DNA of 64,000 nt from Fulvivirga imtechensis AK7 (GCF_000331535.1 NZ_AMZN01000070.1:62001-126000); one strand, 5' to 3'; numbered from the stretch's first letter, positions 51,286 through 61,022 are shown. The notes: generated from the letters alone by a model not told the origin. Numbers and translations are program-made.

Positions 51286-52020
51286 CTACAGCAGATAGTT
51301 GCTGCTTTCAAGCATCTCATAAGCATTCGCTTCATTAGCCAACACAGACTTTTGGAGGTATTCTTTATCCGGATAATAGATAAATAAACAACTATTATTG
51401 GCTAATTTACCTATTAACTCCTTATGACCATCTATTGGAATAGACGGACACCCAAAGCTACGACCAATGCGTCCATACGCCTCTGTATACGACTTATCTA
51501 CATAGTCTGCACTGTGCATTACCACTGCTCTTTTACGTGCATTGTTGTTAAACCCCGGCTCCATACCGTCTAGTCTGAGAGAAAGACCATGTTTCCCATA
51601 ATAGGTCTCTGCTGTCAAATAAAAGCCCAGACTACTGCTATTCGAATTAGGTGTATTAGAAAATACTTTAGCAAACTCGTTGCCCGTGTTGCGGCCATGG
51701 GCTACCAGTGAGTGGTAGACGACCTTGTTCTGCTTAATATCTATTACCCACATCCGCTTTTTATTGGAAGAGAGGCGAAAATCTATCAGTGTCAAATATT
51801 TCGAATTAGACAGCTTATTCTGCTTTTTTAGGTTAAGGTAACCCACAATACCTCTTTTATATAGTTCAAAATCCGGCTTTTTGCCTTCATATTTAAGGAG
51901 GTTGTAAGTACTCTCAACAAAACTGGTTAATAACTCACTTTTTTCAGATTTGGGATCAATTGCGAAAATACTGGCTGATGAGATAAGTAGCATACTCGCA
52001 ATAACTAAAACTTTCTTCAT
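51286..52020 (-). CDS. Murein L,D-transpeptidase catalytic-domain protein (YkuD_2)
   Basis: A signal peptide (KVLVIASMLLISSASIFAI) is followed by a YkuD_2-type catalytic domain with RMWVIDIKQNKVVYHSLVAH, VVMHSADYVDKSYTEAYGR and the nucleophile in GRSFGCPSIPIDGHKEL. 244 residues. It differs from the two larger neighbours by lacking the scaffold and the PG-binding domain. It is divergent from the next gene, with a 217-base shared upstream region. Confidence 0.88.
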   Translation of the reverse strand: MKKVLVIASMLLISSASIFAIDPKSEKSELLTSFVESTYNLLKYEGKKPDFELYKRGIVGYLNLKKQNKLSNSKYLTLIDFRLSSNKKRMWVIDIKQNKVVYHSLVAHGRNTGNEFAKVFSNTPNSNSSSLGFYLTAETYYGKHGLSLRLDGMEPGFNNNARKRAVVMHSADYVDKSYTEAYGRIGRSFGCPSIPIDGHKELIGKLANNSCLFIYYPDKEYLQKSVLANEANAYEMLESSNYLL

Positions 52021-52237
52021 AGAATATCGGTTTTTCGTTTGTTTTATAGTTAATTAAGCTGCCAACCTTGTGACCAACGTAAGGAGTAGAAAAAAAATTT
52101 CATCACCTTTATTCAAATTCTAATTTCTTCGGAAATCAATACTCAGTTTGTGTAAAATTATGTACATAAAATACTCGTGTCTCAACCCGCAAATCACCTT
52201 ATTTCGTAAATAATAACGCTGGCATGCCTTTTTCATT

Positions 52238-54001
52238 ATGTTCGGCATGTTGGCAAAATATTCAAAGAACGCTTTCGGCTATTTCATTGCATTTGCATTA
52301 CTACTATTTATACAATGCAGCCGTGACAGGACACCAAGTACATCTAAAATAAATTCATTAAGCACCAGGCTGAATCCTGCAGATACTTTCAGCCATCACT
52401 TTTCAATGGAAGAGCCTCAGGTCGTCAGGGATCGTAGTAAGATCAGAGATAAGCTATTTAACTTTCTGGATACGCTTTCTATATCGGTCTATATTCATGA
52501 TGACCATAATAGAAAACACATTGAAAAGGAGCTAAGAGAATTTTACCGGCTCAATAATCATGATTTGTACTGGTCAAATGGCATAAAGCTGCTACCCACG
52601 GCTGATTTTATGCTCAATCAGCTACTGCTAGCTGAAACACATGGACTGGAATCAGATTATTATTCTGTATCTAAGCTTTTGAACCTTCAGCAAAAGGTAT
52701 TTGAAAAAGATAGTGAACCTAATGTACTACAGATCATTCATCTCGACATCCGTCTTTCTATTGCCTATGTCACCTATGCCTGGCATCTTCATAATGGTGC
52801 TATCAACGCTGAAAATGTTCCCGGCCGATGGGTCATCAACAGTAAAAATGCTTCGGTAGCAAGTATATTGGCAACTAATGGCATCAATGAAGCGCTAAAT
52901 ATGCTTGAACCAGCCCGACACTATAAACTATTAATGAAGGCTTTAGAGAAATACAGACAAATAGCTCACGAAGGAGGTTGGTCCACATTGCCTCCCGGCA
53001 CCGTTTTAAAAATAAATGATTGCGGGCCAAATGTACTTATTCTAGGTAAGCGACTAAAGGCTACGGGAGATCTGCGTGAGAAAGAGCCACTACAAGACTC
53101 TCTGTTTGATTCCCAACTAGAAAATGCTGTTAAAAGATTTCAACACCGCCATGGTTTAACAGTGGATGGCGTAGTTGGGAAAACTACACTGGCAGCTTTA
53201 AACATTCCTGTCGAGCAAAAAATCGATCAGATACTAATCAATCTGGAGCGTATGCGATGGAGATCCGGTGACAAAAATGATCGATATATTGAGGTAAATG
53301 TGCCTGAATATAAGCTGTATGCCTACGACAAGGGTGAAAAAACCTTGGAAATGAAAGTGATAGTTGGCAAAGAGAAAAGTGCAACACCCATTTTTAACGA
53401 CACCCTGGAATACCTTGTTTTTAGTCCGAGATGGACCATTCCGAAGAGTATTCTACATAAAGAAATTATACCTGCTATCGAAGCCGACCCTTCATACCTT
53501 GCCCGATGTGGTTATCAGCTATATGATAGCTGGGATAACAATGCCACACCATTAAGCACAGACTCTGTGACCTTAGAAACCCTGGCAAGATGTGAGGTAA
53601 TCCGCATTGTGCAGCCTCCGGGACCTAAAAATTCGCTTGGACAGGTGAAGTTTATGATGCCCAATAAAATGAATATCTACCTCCACGATACTCCTGCCGA
53701 CTATCTGTTTCTGCGGGATCAAAGGGCATTTAGCCATGGATGTATCAGATTAGAGTTTCCCGAACTGCTTGCAGACTACTTGTTGAGCGAATGGGATCTT
53801 TCAAAGGTGTTAGAAACGATGAACGAACCGGAGCCCTTTTATGTCAATCTGAAGGAAAGGGTGCCTGTATACCTGCTGTATCAGACTGCCTGGGTGGATA
53901 GCATTGGACTTGTAAACTTCAGAGAAGATATATACGACCATGACAAACTACAGCTAGCGCAGCTAAAAAATAGAAAAAAGGAATTGATGGCAGGAATCTA
54001 A
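52238..54001 (+). CDS. L,D-transpeptidase, membrane- or lipid-anchored (YcbB/LdtD-like)
   Basis: The N-terminus AFGYFIAFALLLFIQCSRDR carries a lipobox-like LFIQC, so it may be a lipoprotein or have a single anchor. After a scaffold region, a PG_binding_1 domain (LENAVKRFQHRHGLTVDGVV, about 290-320) leads to a YkuD domain with IYLHDTPADYLFLRDQ and the nucleophile in RAFSHGCIRLEFP. 587 residues. It resembles the gene at 49484 throughout (IPAxE repeats, WxxPKSILHKEIIPAI), so the two are paralogues. Confidence 0.9.
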   Translation: MFGMLAKYSKNAFGYFIAFALLLFIQCSRDRTPSTSKINSLSTRLNPADTFSHHFSMEEPQVVRDRSKIRDKLFNFLDTLSISVYIHDDHNRKHIEKELREFYRLNNHDLYWSNGIKLLPTADFMLNQLLLAETHGLESDYYSVSKLLNLQQKVFEKDSEPNVLQIIHLDIRLSIAYVTYAWHLHNGAINAENVPGRWVINSKNASVASILATNGINEALNMLEPARHYKLLMKALEKYRQIAHEGGWSTLPPGTVLKINDCGPNVLILGKRLKATGDLREKEPLQDSLFDSQLENAVKRFQHRHGLTVDGVVGKTTLAALNIPVEQKIDQILINLERMRWRSGDKNDRYIEVNVPEYKLYAYDKGEKTLEMKVIVGKEKSATPIFNDTLEYLVFSPRWTIPKSILHKEIIPAIEADPSYLARCGYQLYDSWDNNATPLSTDSVTLETLARCEVIRIVQPPGPKNSLGQVKFMMPNKMNIYLHDTPADYLFLRDQRAFSHGCIRLEFPELLADYLLSEWDLSKVLETMNEPEPFYVNLKERVPVYLLYQTAWVDSIGLVNFREDIYDHDKLQLAQLKNRKKELMAGI

Positions 54002-54147
54002 TCGCAGAACGGGGGAGAAATGATTAAAACGGAAAAAAATTCACCATAGAATCGGTAATGTCACACCCATCAAAAATTAGTACTCTAAAAACTGACCGCC
54101 CTTTTTTTAAGCATTTTATATCGAACTCACGTTATTTAAAATAAATA

Positions 54148-55110
54148 TCAACTCAAATCCTCCGGGTCAACCACCTTTTCCCTTATCAATTCCCGCATCA
54201 CGATCTCTGTCATATCACTTTTGAAGGCAAATTCATAACGGATATCCGACACATAAGCCTTGAGCCTCATTTTCAGATATGAGCGCCTTTCCTTTACTTC
54301 ATTAAAAAAAAGGACCACAATAGGCTTATTCAAAAATACAAACCTTGACACCTGAGCTGCTTCCATTGCAATCTGACGTACCTTATCTGTGTCTACTGTT
54401 ATGGGCAGATATATTTCTGCCACTACCTGACAGTTGGTTTCTCCGCTGTTAGAGTTCGAAACTGAAGTATTCATGATCTCGCTGTTAGGTACAGTTACCA
54501 GCGAATCATCCGGGGTAACAATACGGGTGGACCTCAATCCTATTTCCACTACCTCACCATAATGTGAGCCCACCTCTATCTTATCGCCTACCTGAAAAGG
54601 CCTGTCAAATAATATCATGATCCCCCCGAAAATATTCTTTAGAATATCCTGAGCAGCAAAGCCAACAGCTATACCCACTGAGGCGGTCACGGCCAAAACA
54701 GTGGCAATAGGTGGATGAAATACTCCAGCTATAATAATAAAAATAATAAAGAGCCAGATGGCGATATTAATAACCGGTATCAACCCCTTGATGGTAATCC
54801 TGTATCTCGGGCTTTTCTCTGCCAACCTGCCAAGAATAGAATCCAAAAACCTGACCAGGATATAGCCTGCCAGCATGAAGACCAGTGACCAGAATATCTT
54901 TCCTAGTGAAATAATATCAGACAACTTAGGCACCTCTGTCATTTTCTGCTCCACTCTGTCTACCACGGAAGTATCCTGAGGAGGTAAAGCGCTACTATCG
55001 CCATTGGCAACAACAATTACCTTCGGCACAGTATCTGCCTTTTGGCTTTGAGAAAGAGCCGGATGAAATGCTACCAGTATCAACCAAAGTACTGCAAATT
55101 TTGTCTTCAC
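54148..55110 (-). CDS. MscS family channel ending the rimB-rimK operon
   Basis: A signal peptide (KFAVLWLILVAFHPALSQS) precedes a short periplasmic linker and an MscS core: TM helices ILVRFLDSILG and VINIAIWLFIIFIIIAGV, pore helix VTASVGIAVGFAAQDILKNI, beta domain GGIMILFDRPFQVGDKIEVG. 320 residues. It starts 4 bases after the large ATPase gene and is the last gene of a five-gene minus-strand operon. The signal peptide and N-terminal extension set it apart from the other two MscS proteins in the window. Confidence 0.9.
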   Translation of the reverse strand: MKTKFAVLWLILVAFHPALSQSQKADTVPKVIVVANGDSSALPPQDTSVVDRVEQKMTEVPKLSDIISLGKIFWSLVFMLAGYILVRFLDSILGRLAEKSPRYRITIKGLIPVINIAIWLFIIFIIIAGVFHPPIATVLAVTASVGIAVGFAAQDILKNIFGGIMILFDRPFQVGDKIEVGSHYGEVVEIGLRSTRIVTPDDSLVTVPNSEIMNTSVSNSNSGETNCQVVAEIYLPITVDTDKVRQIAMEAAQVSRFVFLNKPIVVLFFNEVKERRSYLKMRLKAYVSDIRYEFAFKSDMTEIVMRELIREKVVDPEDLS

Positions 55111-55114
55111 TGTA

Positions 55115-58114
55115 TTAATGTATTATGTTCTTCATCCTTAACATATTAATAGTTTGCCTGTAGAGCAACGGATTGATTGTGTACTGCTCATTTTGCAATA
55201 CCGTAACACCATCTTCAAGCAAAGGTTGTAAAAGAGACCTGGTCTTACTACGTGAATAGCCGGTTACGTTGCAAAAATCCTGCTCCGACAACCTTTCATG
55301 AAGCAGCAGATTGGCAAGCACAAACACTTTTTCGGCTGGCAGGTTTTTCATAAATGAAAAATCGATCTCCTTTAATGAACCGATAAATATGGTATTCTCA
55401 TGGATCTCATTTGTTGATCGTAGCCAGTAGATCAACGCCAGGCTAACATTACTTCTTGCTATTTTATTCAAATCGCTGAAGTATGACCTTTCCAACATGG
55501 TCTGTTGCTCCTCTTTTCCGAGTCTTTTAAACTTCTTGTTATTAAGGTCCGAAGCTGCGGGTTCAAATTCAATATTATACCCACTAACCCTGTGACGCTT
55601 ATTGATGATATTGATAATCGTATCATCATCGAATTCCTTTAATAGCACCGTGTAACTAAAGTGGTCTGACAGGTTAATAGTCTTATTTAAATATTCCCAT
55701 GAATAGCTGGTGCAGCTCACAATCCAGAACACTTTTCGGCTGGTTAAAGAAAGTAACTCCGTAAAAAGCTTCAAGGCGCCAAAGCCATTCACCTTTTTGA
55801 GGTACAACCTTTGAATATTCTCCAAAACGATCACCTTCTTTTCGTGGTTGAGAAAAGTCACCAGCTCTTCTTGTGTGGTACATGCACAACCGAGCTCTTC
55901 CGACAAAAAAGATAATAGTTCGTCAGAAGTGTGATAATGCCTTCCGGGAGCAAATCTGTACACCTTACTGGCGGTAGAAAGATCCTGAAGGTAAAAGTTC
56001 ATTAATGTAGTAATACCACTCCCCTTTTCACCCACCACTGCTGCAGTTGCAAAACGTCCCTTCATCCAATTGTTGTAGGCATTGTTAAGATGCACCAGCT
56101 CTTCGGTGCGGCCTTCAAAAAAATTGGCGTCACTCAGTGGTTCTGTTTTAAATAGTCGTTGATAAACAAAAGGAAGTTTTTCAATAGATTTCTCTGTCTC
56201 CGCCAGAAAATCAGCTAGCTCTGTCGGAACGGCCTGCTGTCCCGAAATCCCATAACGCCTGAAAATCTTGTTGACAACCCCGGAAAACCTGGCATACTTC
56301 GTCTTAGCAAACAGAACAATAGCCGGCAACGTGTTCCTGAACCTGTTAATAAATTCTGCCTTATACTGCCTACTCCTTTCTACTGCCTTACCACGAGCTA
56401 TGCGTACCCTGACTTCATAGATGTTATCACTATTGGTAAATCGCACCAGGCTATCTCTGAATTTATCAAAGCCGCCCGAAAGATTTTCTTTTACATTTAC
56501 CGACAACCTGGCCAATGCTTCTTCAATGCCTTCTACTTTTTCAATCGTTCGTTTTATACCCTCCAGCGCGATTGATCTCGGATCATCACCGGCTTCGTTT
56601 ACCTCATATAGGGAAACGGCCGATTCCAGATTGAACTCAGCAATGTGTCCAATATCCATTACGCGATTTTGAAGTTGATTGAGCTGATCAGTTATGGCTA
56701 CTTTTGTGGATTTAAATACTTTAAGGAATTGTGGCCATGATTCAAAATTAACCAGTTCATACGGTGAAATGTAACTGATAGATCCACTACTGATGGGTTG
56801 TTCATAGTTCATCTTTCTAACCACTGCCCTACGTTCGGAAATTGCACGAATGCCCTTGTCAATCCGGCTTTCAAGATCATTAATAAGTGATGGCAGGTCT
56901 TGTGCCAGCATGAGTTGATTAGTATCCGGCACATATGAAGTTACCAACTCACGCTTCACTGATAGCAATTCCTTTTCAAGAATGTCTTTATTCGTTTTTT
57001 CATCTGATCGCTCAATGTCCTCCTTGCAGTGATTCAAAAATGATTTTATATGGCTGAGCTTCTGCTCAACTACAAGAGCAAGGCGCTCATCAAAAGTTAT
57101 CATATGGCTATGGTAGTCCTTCAATCCGGTATAGATTAAAGCATAAAGCTCAAGGTCTATCCCCCAATCGTCAGACAAAACCAGCAGCGTATTCTGCCAT
57201 CCCCTAACGAGCCTGGTGTATTTATTAACAAGTACACGATGCTTCTTTCGTTGGCGAGTTTGGCCAAATCGTCTGTTATTGACCTCTATTGTTCCCGCTT
57301 TCAGGTATTTATCCTGGAATTCCTCAAAAACTCCATTGTAAATGTCTTCGGCTTTATTTTTTAGATCAGTCTTTAGAGCCTGAAGTCGCCTTATTTCATC
57401 GCCTATCTTTTTCTCATGATTCCCGGGATGCGGAAAGCCAATGTCGCCAGTAGTCAAAAATCGACTGAAAGACAGGTCAATTTCTTCATCAACTTTCAGC
57501 AGTAAATGAGAAGATGATGTAAAAGCACCGTACATAATTTCTTCCAGCACTGACAAGCGGGAAGGCAGGATCTCCCGGAAATAATAAGCTGAAATGTTTC
57601 TGAACTCAATACTGTGTTTCCACAAAGGGAGTTCTTTTTTTGTTTCTTTAAAGAGGGTTCTAAAACCGTTAGCCATTTTAACGGGCAAAACAGAAAATGT
57701 GTAGCCGGTCCTCTTCCACCATTTTGCAAAGCCCAGCAAATAGGAATCCCCGCTTTGCATGCGAAAGCGCTCGCTGTCCTGTGGCCTGCTTACCTCTTTC
57801 GGCACAGTTTCCAGGTATACATTGAGCGCCTGATTGTAAGCCCGGTAATCTACATCAAAATGAACTTCCGGCTCAAAAGTAAAAAGAGCAGTAGCCAGCT
57901 TCAGAAGGTCTTCTTTATAACTGATGTGATGTAAAAGAGCCGGACGGACATTTGAAAAGTCATATTCGTATTTTAATATATCCGACTGCAGCTCTCCTGT
58001 TTTTTCGATGAATTGGATGTGATGGTCAATTTTTGCATTAAAAACAGGCAAATAGTACTCTTCAATGAGAGTTTTAAAATGTGTATATTGACTTTCCAGC
58101 TCCTTGTTCATCAC
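55115..58114 (-). CDS. Large predicted ATPase with altered P-loop (STAND/AAA16-like)
   Basis: The 999-residue protein has an N-terminal helical region of about 640 residues that I do not recognise, with coiled-coil stretches (about 235-270, 350-430, 470-580). From about 660 an ATPase module follows: ANFFEGRTEELVHLNN, a P-loop AAVVGEKGSGITTLMN (695-702, with Ile in the Lys position), a Walker-B-like KKVIVLENIQRLYLKK, and a C-terminal winged helix (HERLSEQDFCNVTGYSRSKT). No signal peptide or membrane helix is clear. It sits between the deacylase and MscS genes. The missing Lys suggests nucleotide binding with weak or no hydrolysis. Confidence 0.7.
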   Translation of the reverse strand: MMNKELESQYTHFKTLIEEYYLPVFNAKIDHHIQFIEKTGELQSDILKYEYDFSNVRPALLHHISYKEDLLKLATALFTFEPEVHFDVDYRAYNQALNVYLETVPKEVSRPQDSERFRMQSGDSYLLGFAKWWKRTGYTFSVLPVKMANGFRTLFKETKKELPLWKHSIEFRNISAYYFREILPSRLSVLEEIMYGAFTSSSHLLLKVDEEIDLSFSRFLTTGDIGFPHPGNHEKKIGDEIRRLQALKTDLKNKAEDIYNGVFEEFQDKYLKAGTIEVNNRRFGQTRQRKKHRVLVNKYTRLVRGWQNTLLVLSDDWGIDLELYALIYTGLKDYHSHMITFDERLALVVEQKLSHIKSFLNHCKEDIERSDEKTNKDILEKELLSVKRELVTSYVPDTNQLMLAQDLPSLINDLESRIDKGIRAISERRAVVRKMNYEQPISSGSISYISPYELVNFESWPQFLKVFKSTKVAITDQLNQLQNRVMDIGHIAEFNLESAVSLYEVNEAGDDPRSIALEGIKRTIEKVEGIEEALARLSVNVKENLSGGFDKFRDSLVRFTNSDNIYEVRVRIARGKAVERSRQYKAEFINRFRNTLPAIVLFAKTKYARFSGVVNKIFRRYGISGQQAVPTELADFLAETEKSIEKLPFVYQRLFKTEPLSDANFFEGRTEELVHLNNAYNNWMKGRFATAAVVGEKGSGITTLMNFYLQDLSTASKVYRFAPGRHYHTSDELLSFLSEELGCACTTQEELVTFLNHEKKVIVLENIQRLYLKKVNGFGALKLFTELLSLTSRKVFWIVSCTSYSWEYLNKTINLSDHFSYTVLLKEFDDDTIINIINKRHRVSGYNIEFEPAASDLNNKKFKRLGKEEQQTMLERSYFSDLNKIARSNVSLALIYWLRSTNEIHENTIFIGSLKEIDFSFMKNLPAEKVFVLANLLLHERLSEQDFCNVTGYSRSKTRSLLQPLLEDGVTVLQNEQYTINPLLYRQTINMLRMKNIIH

Positions 58115-58122
58115 AAGAGGGT

Positions 58123-59064
58123 TTATTCCATACCAATATGTAGCAACGCATCACCCATATTCACTACGGGGTAGTTATTAATGCCGATCACATAACCATT
58201 TACCGGTGACTTAATCACTTTTTCAAACTGGCCGTAAGGGTCTGTTATCAGTCCAAGCGCCTGGTTTTTCTCTATTTTGTTTCCATTGCGCACGTGTGCA
58301 TGGTGCAGACCGGCATACTTCGCGCGTATCCAGGTAGAATTTTTTATAAATATGGGTTGATGTACGGCCTCCGGAGCATCATCTCTCATACCAAGGTGGT
58401 TCATTACCCTTAACATACCACTAACACCCACATCCAGTACCTGTTTCCTAAGCCTTAAAGTTTCACCACCCTCGTATACCAGTATAGGCTTCCCTGCCTT
58501 TGCAGCCGTTTTCCTAAGTGACTTATCTCTAAAAGGAGATTCAATGATGAAAGGAGCTCCAAATGCTTTGGCTATTTCAAATTCTTCCTCGCTTTGAAAA
58601 CTGGCCCTGATCTGAGGATAGTTGTTATGACTTGCTCCACCGGTATGAAAGTCTATGCCGATGTCTACCTGTGGTAAAATTTCGCTGGTCATAAAGTGTG
58701 CGACACGACTGGCCAACGAGCCGGTTTTTGAACCGGGAAATGACCTGTTAAGGTCCTTTCCATCCGGAAGGCCTCGTGAGTGGTTGATAAAGCCATAAAC
58801 ATTAAATACCGGTATGGCTATCACGGTACCACGGGTAGGCTTATGATACTTATTACGAATTATCCTCCTGAGTATTTCTATACCGTTGGTTTCATCACCA
58901 TGTATCCCGGCCATCACCAGTAAAGTGGGCCCTGGTTTTTTTGCCCTGCTCACAAATACCGGTATGTTAATAGGAGTGCGGGTAGGCAACCTGGCAATCA
59001 GCGCATTGATCTGCACTTCCTCTCCTTTTTGAACCCTATGACCATCAATTATTATTTCAGGCAT
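58123..59064 (-). CDS. Succinylglutamate desuccinylase/aspartoacylase family deacylase
   Basis: A zinc carboxypeptidase-fold deacylase. The metal motif is [20 protein letters not shown] (His and Glu), with [17 protein letters not shown] giving the third ligand, and PRxF-like [16 protein letters not shown]. The C-terminal 90 residues ([20 protein letters not shown]) form a biotinyl-lipoyl-like domain. 313 residues. It overlaps the rimK gene by 8 bases and is followed after 8 bases by the ATPase. It should remove an acyl or amino-acid group; the substrate is unknown but likely matches what RimK adds. Confidence 0.88.
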   Translation of the reverse strand: MPEIIIDGHRVQKGEEVQINALIARLPTRTPINIPVFVSRAKKPGPTLLVMAGIHGDETNGIEILRRIIRNKYHKPTRGTVIAIPVFNVYGFINHSRGLPDGKDLNRSFPGSKTGSLASRVAHFMTSEILPQVDIGIDFHTGGASHNNYPQIRASFQSEEEFEIAKAFGAPFIIESPFRDKSLRKTAAKAGKPILVYEGGETLRLRKQVLDVGVSGMLRVMNHLGMRDDAPEAVHQPIFIKNSTWIRAKYAGLHHAHVRNGNKIEKNQALGLITDPYGQFEKVIKSPVNGYVIGINNYPVVNMGDALLHIGME

Positions 59065-59968
59065 TCACTTTATCTTTTTGAATTTTACTCTTTCTTCCTG
59101 AATTCCTTTCCAGGTATTCCACGATCTTACCCGCAATATCAATCCCGGTTGCATTTTCGATACCCTCCAATCCGGGAGAAGAGTTTACCTCCAGGATGAG
59201 TGGGCCTCGTGAAGACTGCAGCATATCAACACCCGCTACTCCAAGTCCCATTTTTTTGGCGGCTGCTATAGCTGCACTCTTTTCCTTTCTTGACAATTTA
59301 ATAACACTTGAGGTACCACCTCTATGAAGATTTGACCTAAACTCCCCCTCTTTCGCCTGTCTTTTCATGGCTCCAACTACTTCACCATCTACTACAAAAG
59401 CCCTGATATCAGCGCCACCTGCCTCCTTGATAAATTCCTGAACAATTACCCTGGCTTTCAGTCCATGAAAGGCCTCGATAACTGAGGCTGCTGACTTACG
59501 GTTATCAGCCAGAACAACTCCTAGTCCTTGTGTACCTTCAAGTAGCTTAATAATAACCGGAGCGCCACCAACAGCATTAAGAATATCATCCGTATCGCGC
59601 GAGTAGTTCGTAAATACAGTCTTGGGAAGACCTAATCCGGCTCTTGACATGATCTGGAGACTACGTAGTTTATCCCTGGACCGTATCAACGCCTGCGATT
59701 CGACCGCTGTAAACACCTTCATCATTTCAAACTGCCTGACCACGGCAGATCCATAAAAGGTAACGGACGCTCCTATACGGGGAACAATTGCATTAAAATA
59801 ATCAAGGGAACGGCCTTTATATATGATCGTAGGCTTGTTTTGTTCCATTACGATAGTGCATCTCAAGTGATCAATCACCTCCGCCTCATGACCCCTGTCT
59901 TCGCATGCCTCTACCAGCCTCTTTGTGGAATACAGATTCGGGTTTCTGGATAAAATCCCTATGTTCAT
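59057..59968 (-). CDS. rimK: RimK-family ATP-grasp amino-acid ligase
   Basis: RimK-type enzymes add glutamate residues to the C-terminus of ribosomal protein S6 or similar acceptors. The ATP-grasp fold is clear: [84 protein letters not shown] and the metal site [17 protein letters not shown]. 303 residues, like E. coli RimK (300). It overlaps the protease gene by 4 bases and the deacylase by 8. Confidence 0.92.
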   Translation of the reverse strand: MNIGILSRNPNLYSTKRLVEACEDRGHEAEVIDHLRCTIVMEQNKPTIIYKGRSLDYFNAIVPRIGASVTFYGSAVVRQFEMMKVFTAVESQALIRSRDKLRSLQIMSRAGLGLPKTVFTNYSRDTDDILNAVGGAPVIIKLLEGTQGLGVVLADNRKSAASVIEAFHGLKARVIVQEFIKEAGGADIRAFVVDGEVVGAMKRQAKEGEFRSNLHRGGTSSVIKLSRKEKSAAIAAAKKMGLGVAGVDMLQSSRGPLILEVNSSPGLEGIENATGIDIAGKIVEYLERNSGRKSKIQKDKVNA

Positions 59969-60411
59969 TCTTTTCTACTTTTATTTCTAAATGATAAATC
60001 CTTCCTTGCCACATCCACAGTAAAACCCTTTTTGAGTAGCTTTCTCCCCAAGAGAATAGGAAACTTAAGATTACCTCTGTTGCTCAATGAAAAATCGGTT
60101 TTGAAATTTTTACCAAATAACGTGATAGTTGTATTAATAATAAACCGTTCTTCAGAATCACCGAATGAGTTCTTTATTTTCCTTTGCTCAAACTCTTCAA
60201 AATAAAAGCTTCTGTCGTTATAGTCAGGATGTGTCGGATCCAACAAAGTAAAGTGTAAAACGGTCTTACCTTCGCGCTCGATCAATTCAGCATGATGATA
60301 ATGTATGGCTGACGTAAAAGCCCCGGTGTCCACTTTTGCTTCAAGTTCGAAAAGGTGTAACTCCGGGAGATCAATTTTATCACTTCTACCTATTGTATAC
60401 TTTTTCTTCAT
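59965..60411 (-). CDS. RimB-like retropepsin-fold protease (annotated as ATP-dependent zinc protease family)
   Basis: The small protein carries [20 protein letters not shown], the DTGA motif of retropepsin-like aspartic proteases, followed by [20 protein letters not shown] as the flap and second loop region. In Pseudomonas the homologue RimB is made next to RimK and processes its S6 product. I start at the ATG at 60411; an alternative TTG start 12 bases upstream lies in a palindrome and is less likely. 148 residues. It is the first gene of the operon. Confidence 0.88.
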   Translation of the reverse strand: MKKKYTIGRSDKIDLPELHLFELEAKVDTGAFTSAIHYHHAELIEREGKTVLHFTLLDPTHPDYNDRSFYFEEFEQRKIKNSFGDSEERFIINTTITLFGKNFKTDFSLSNRGNLKFPILLGRKLLKKGFTVDVARKDLSFRNKSRKE

Positions 60412-60416
60412 TGCAA

Positions 60417-60435
60417 AACTCAATAAAATTGAGTT
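60417..60435. promoter_or_regulatory. 8-bp palindrome directly before the rimB-rimK operon
   Basis: The arms AACTCAAT and ATTGAGTT surround AAA. The palindrome ends 6 bases before the ATG of the RimB-like gene. It could be an operator or an RNA hairpin that hides the start site. I cannot place a good TAnnTTTG element nearby. Confidence 0.5.
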
Positions 60436-60463
60436 AATATAAATGTTAATTCGATATAATAAA

Positions 60464-60492
60464 AAAAGCCGGAACTATCGGGTCCGGCTTTT
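60464..60492 (-). terminator. Terminator after the DUF2911 gene
   Basis: On the minus strand AAAAGCCGGA pairs with TCCGGCTTTT around 8 bases and runs into TTTATT. It separates DUF2911 from the rimB-rimK operon. Confidence 0.8.
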
Positions 60493-60509
60493 GATCAGAA
60501 TAAGCTATT

Positions 60510-61022
60510 TTACTCAGAAACTTTGAATTTAATTCTTGTATTTTCCCAGTCCAGAACCACACCTTCGCCCTCCACATTAATGGTGAAGGTTTCTACATAG
60601 CTACCGGTCTTTTGTGGTTTCACTGTTACTCGCAACACATCCTGGTCTTCATCGTAGTTGAAGGCACCCCATTGATTATCAGTCTTATTAAAGATCACCA
60701 CCCATTCATCCTCTCCGGGAATAGTAAATAATGCGTATTTACCCTTTTTCAATGATTGACCTTCTACTTTCACGTCCTTGCTAAGCTCAATAGTAGTTGC
60801 ATTATTCGCTCCTGTACGCCAAACTTTTCCATAAGGAACCAATTCACCCATAATTGTTCTTCCTCTGGCTGAAGGTTGATGATATTTAATTACAATATCT
60901 GCTCCATTGATACTACCCTGGGCAGTAGCAGGAGGACTTTTCATTTCTTTTTGAGCAAAGGCATCATATGACAAGCAAAAAGTCATTATTAAGGCCAGGC
61001 TGATAATCGGATACTTTTTCAT
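60510..61022 (-). CDS. DUF2911 family exported protein
   Basis: A signal peptide (YPIISLALIMTFCLSYDAFA) precedes a DUF2911 domain: KSPPATAQGSINGADIVIKY, HQPSARGRTIMGELVPYGKV, WRTGANNATTIELSKDVKVE, and QSLKKGKYALFTIPGEDEWV. The domain is common in Bacteroidota and is thought to be a beta-sandwich of the cell envelope, with unknown function. 170 residues. A terminator follows at 60464-60492. Confidence 0.88.
   Translation of the reverse strand: MKKYPIISLALIMTFCLSYDAFAQKEMKSPPATAQGSINGADIVIKYHQPSARGRTIMGELVPYGKVWRTGANNATTIELSKDVKVEGQSLKKGKYALFTIPGEDEWVVIFNKTDNQWGAFNYDEDQDVLRVTVKPQKTGSYVETFTINVEGEGVVLDWENTRIKFKVSE

Noticed and set aside
54148-60411. The RimK operon as an anti-phage defence system
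   Set aside because: A large ATPase with an effector-like channel is suggestive, but there is no nuclease, TIR, CARF or other known defence domain and the neighbours are envelope genes; I keep only the broader hypothesis.
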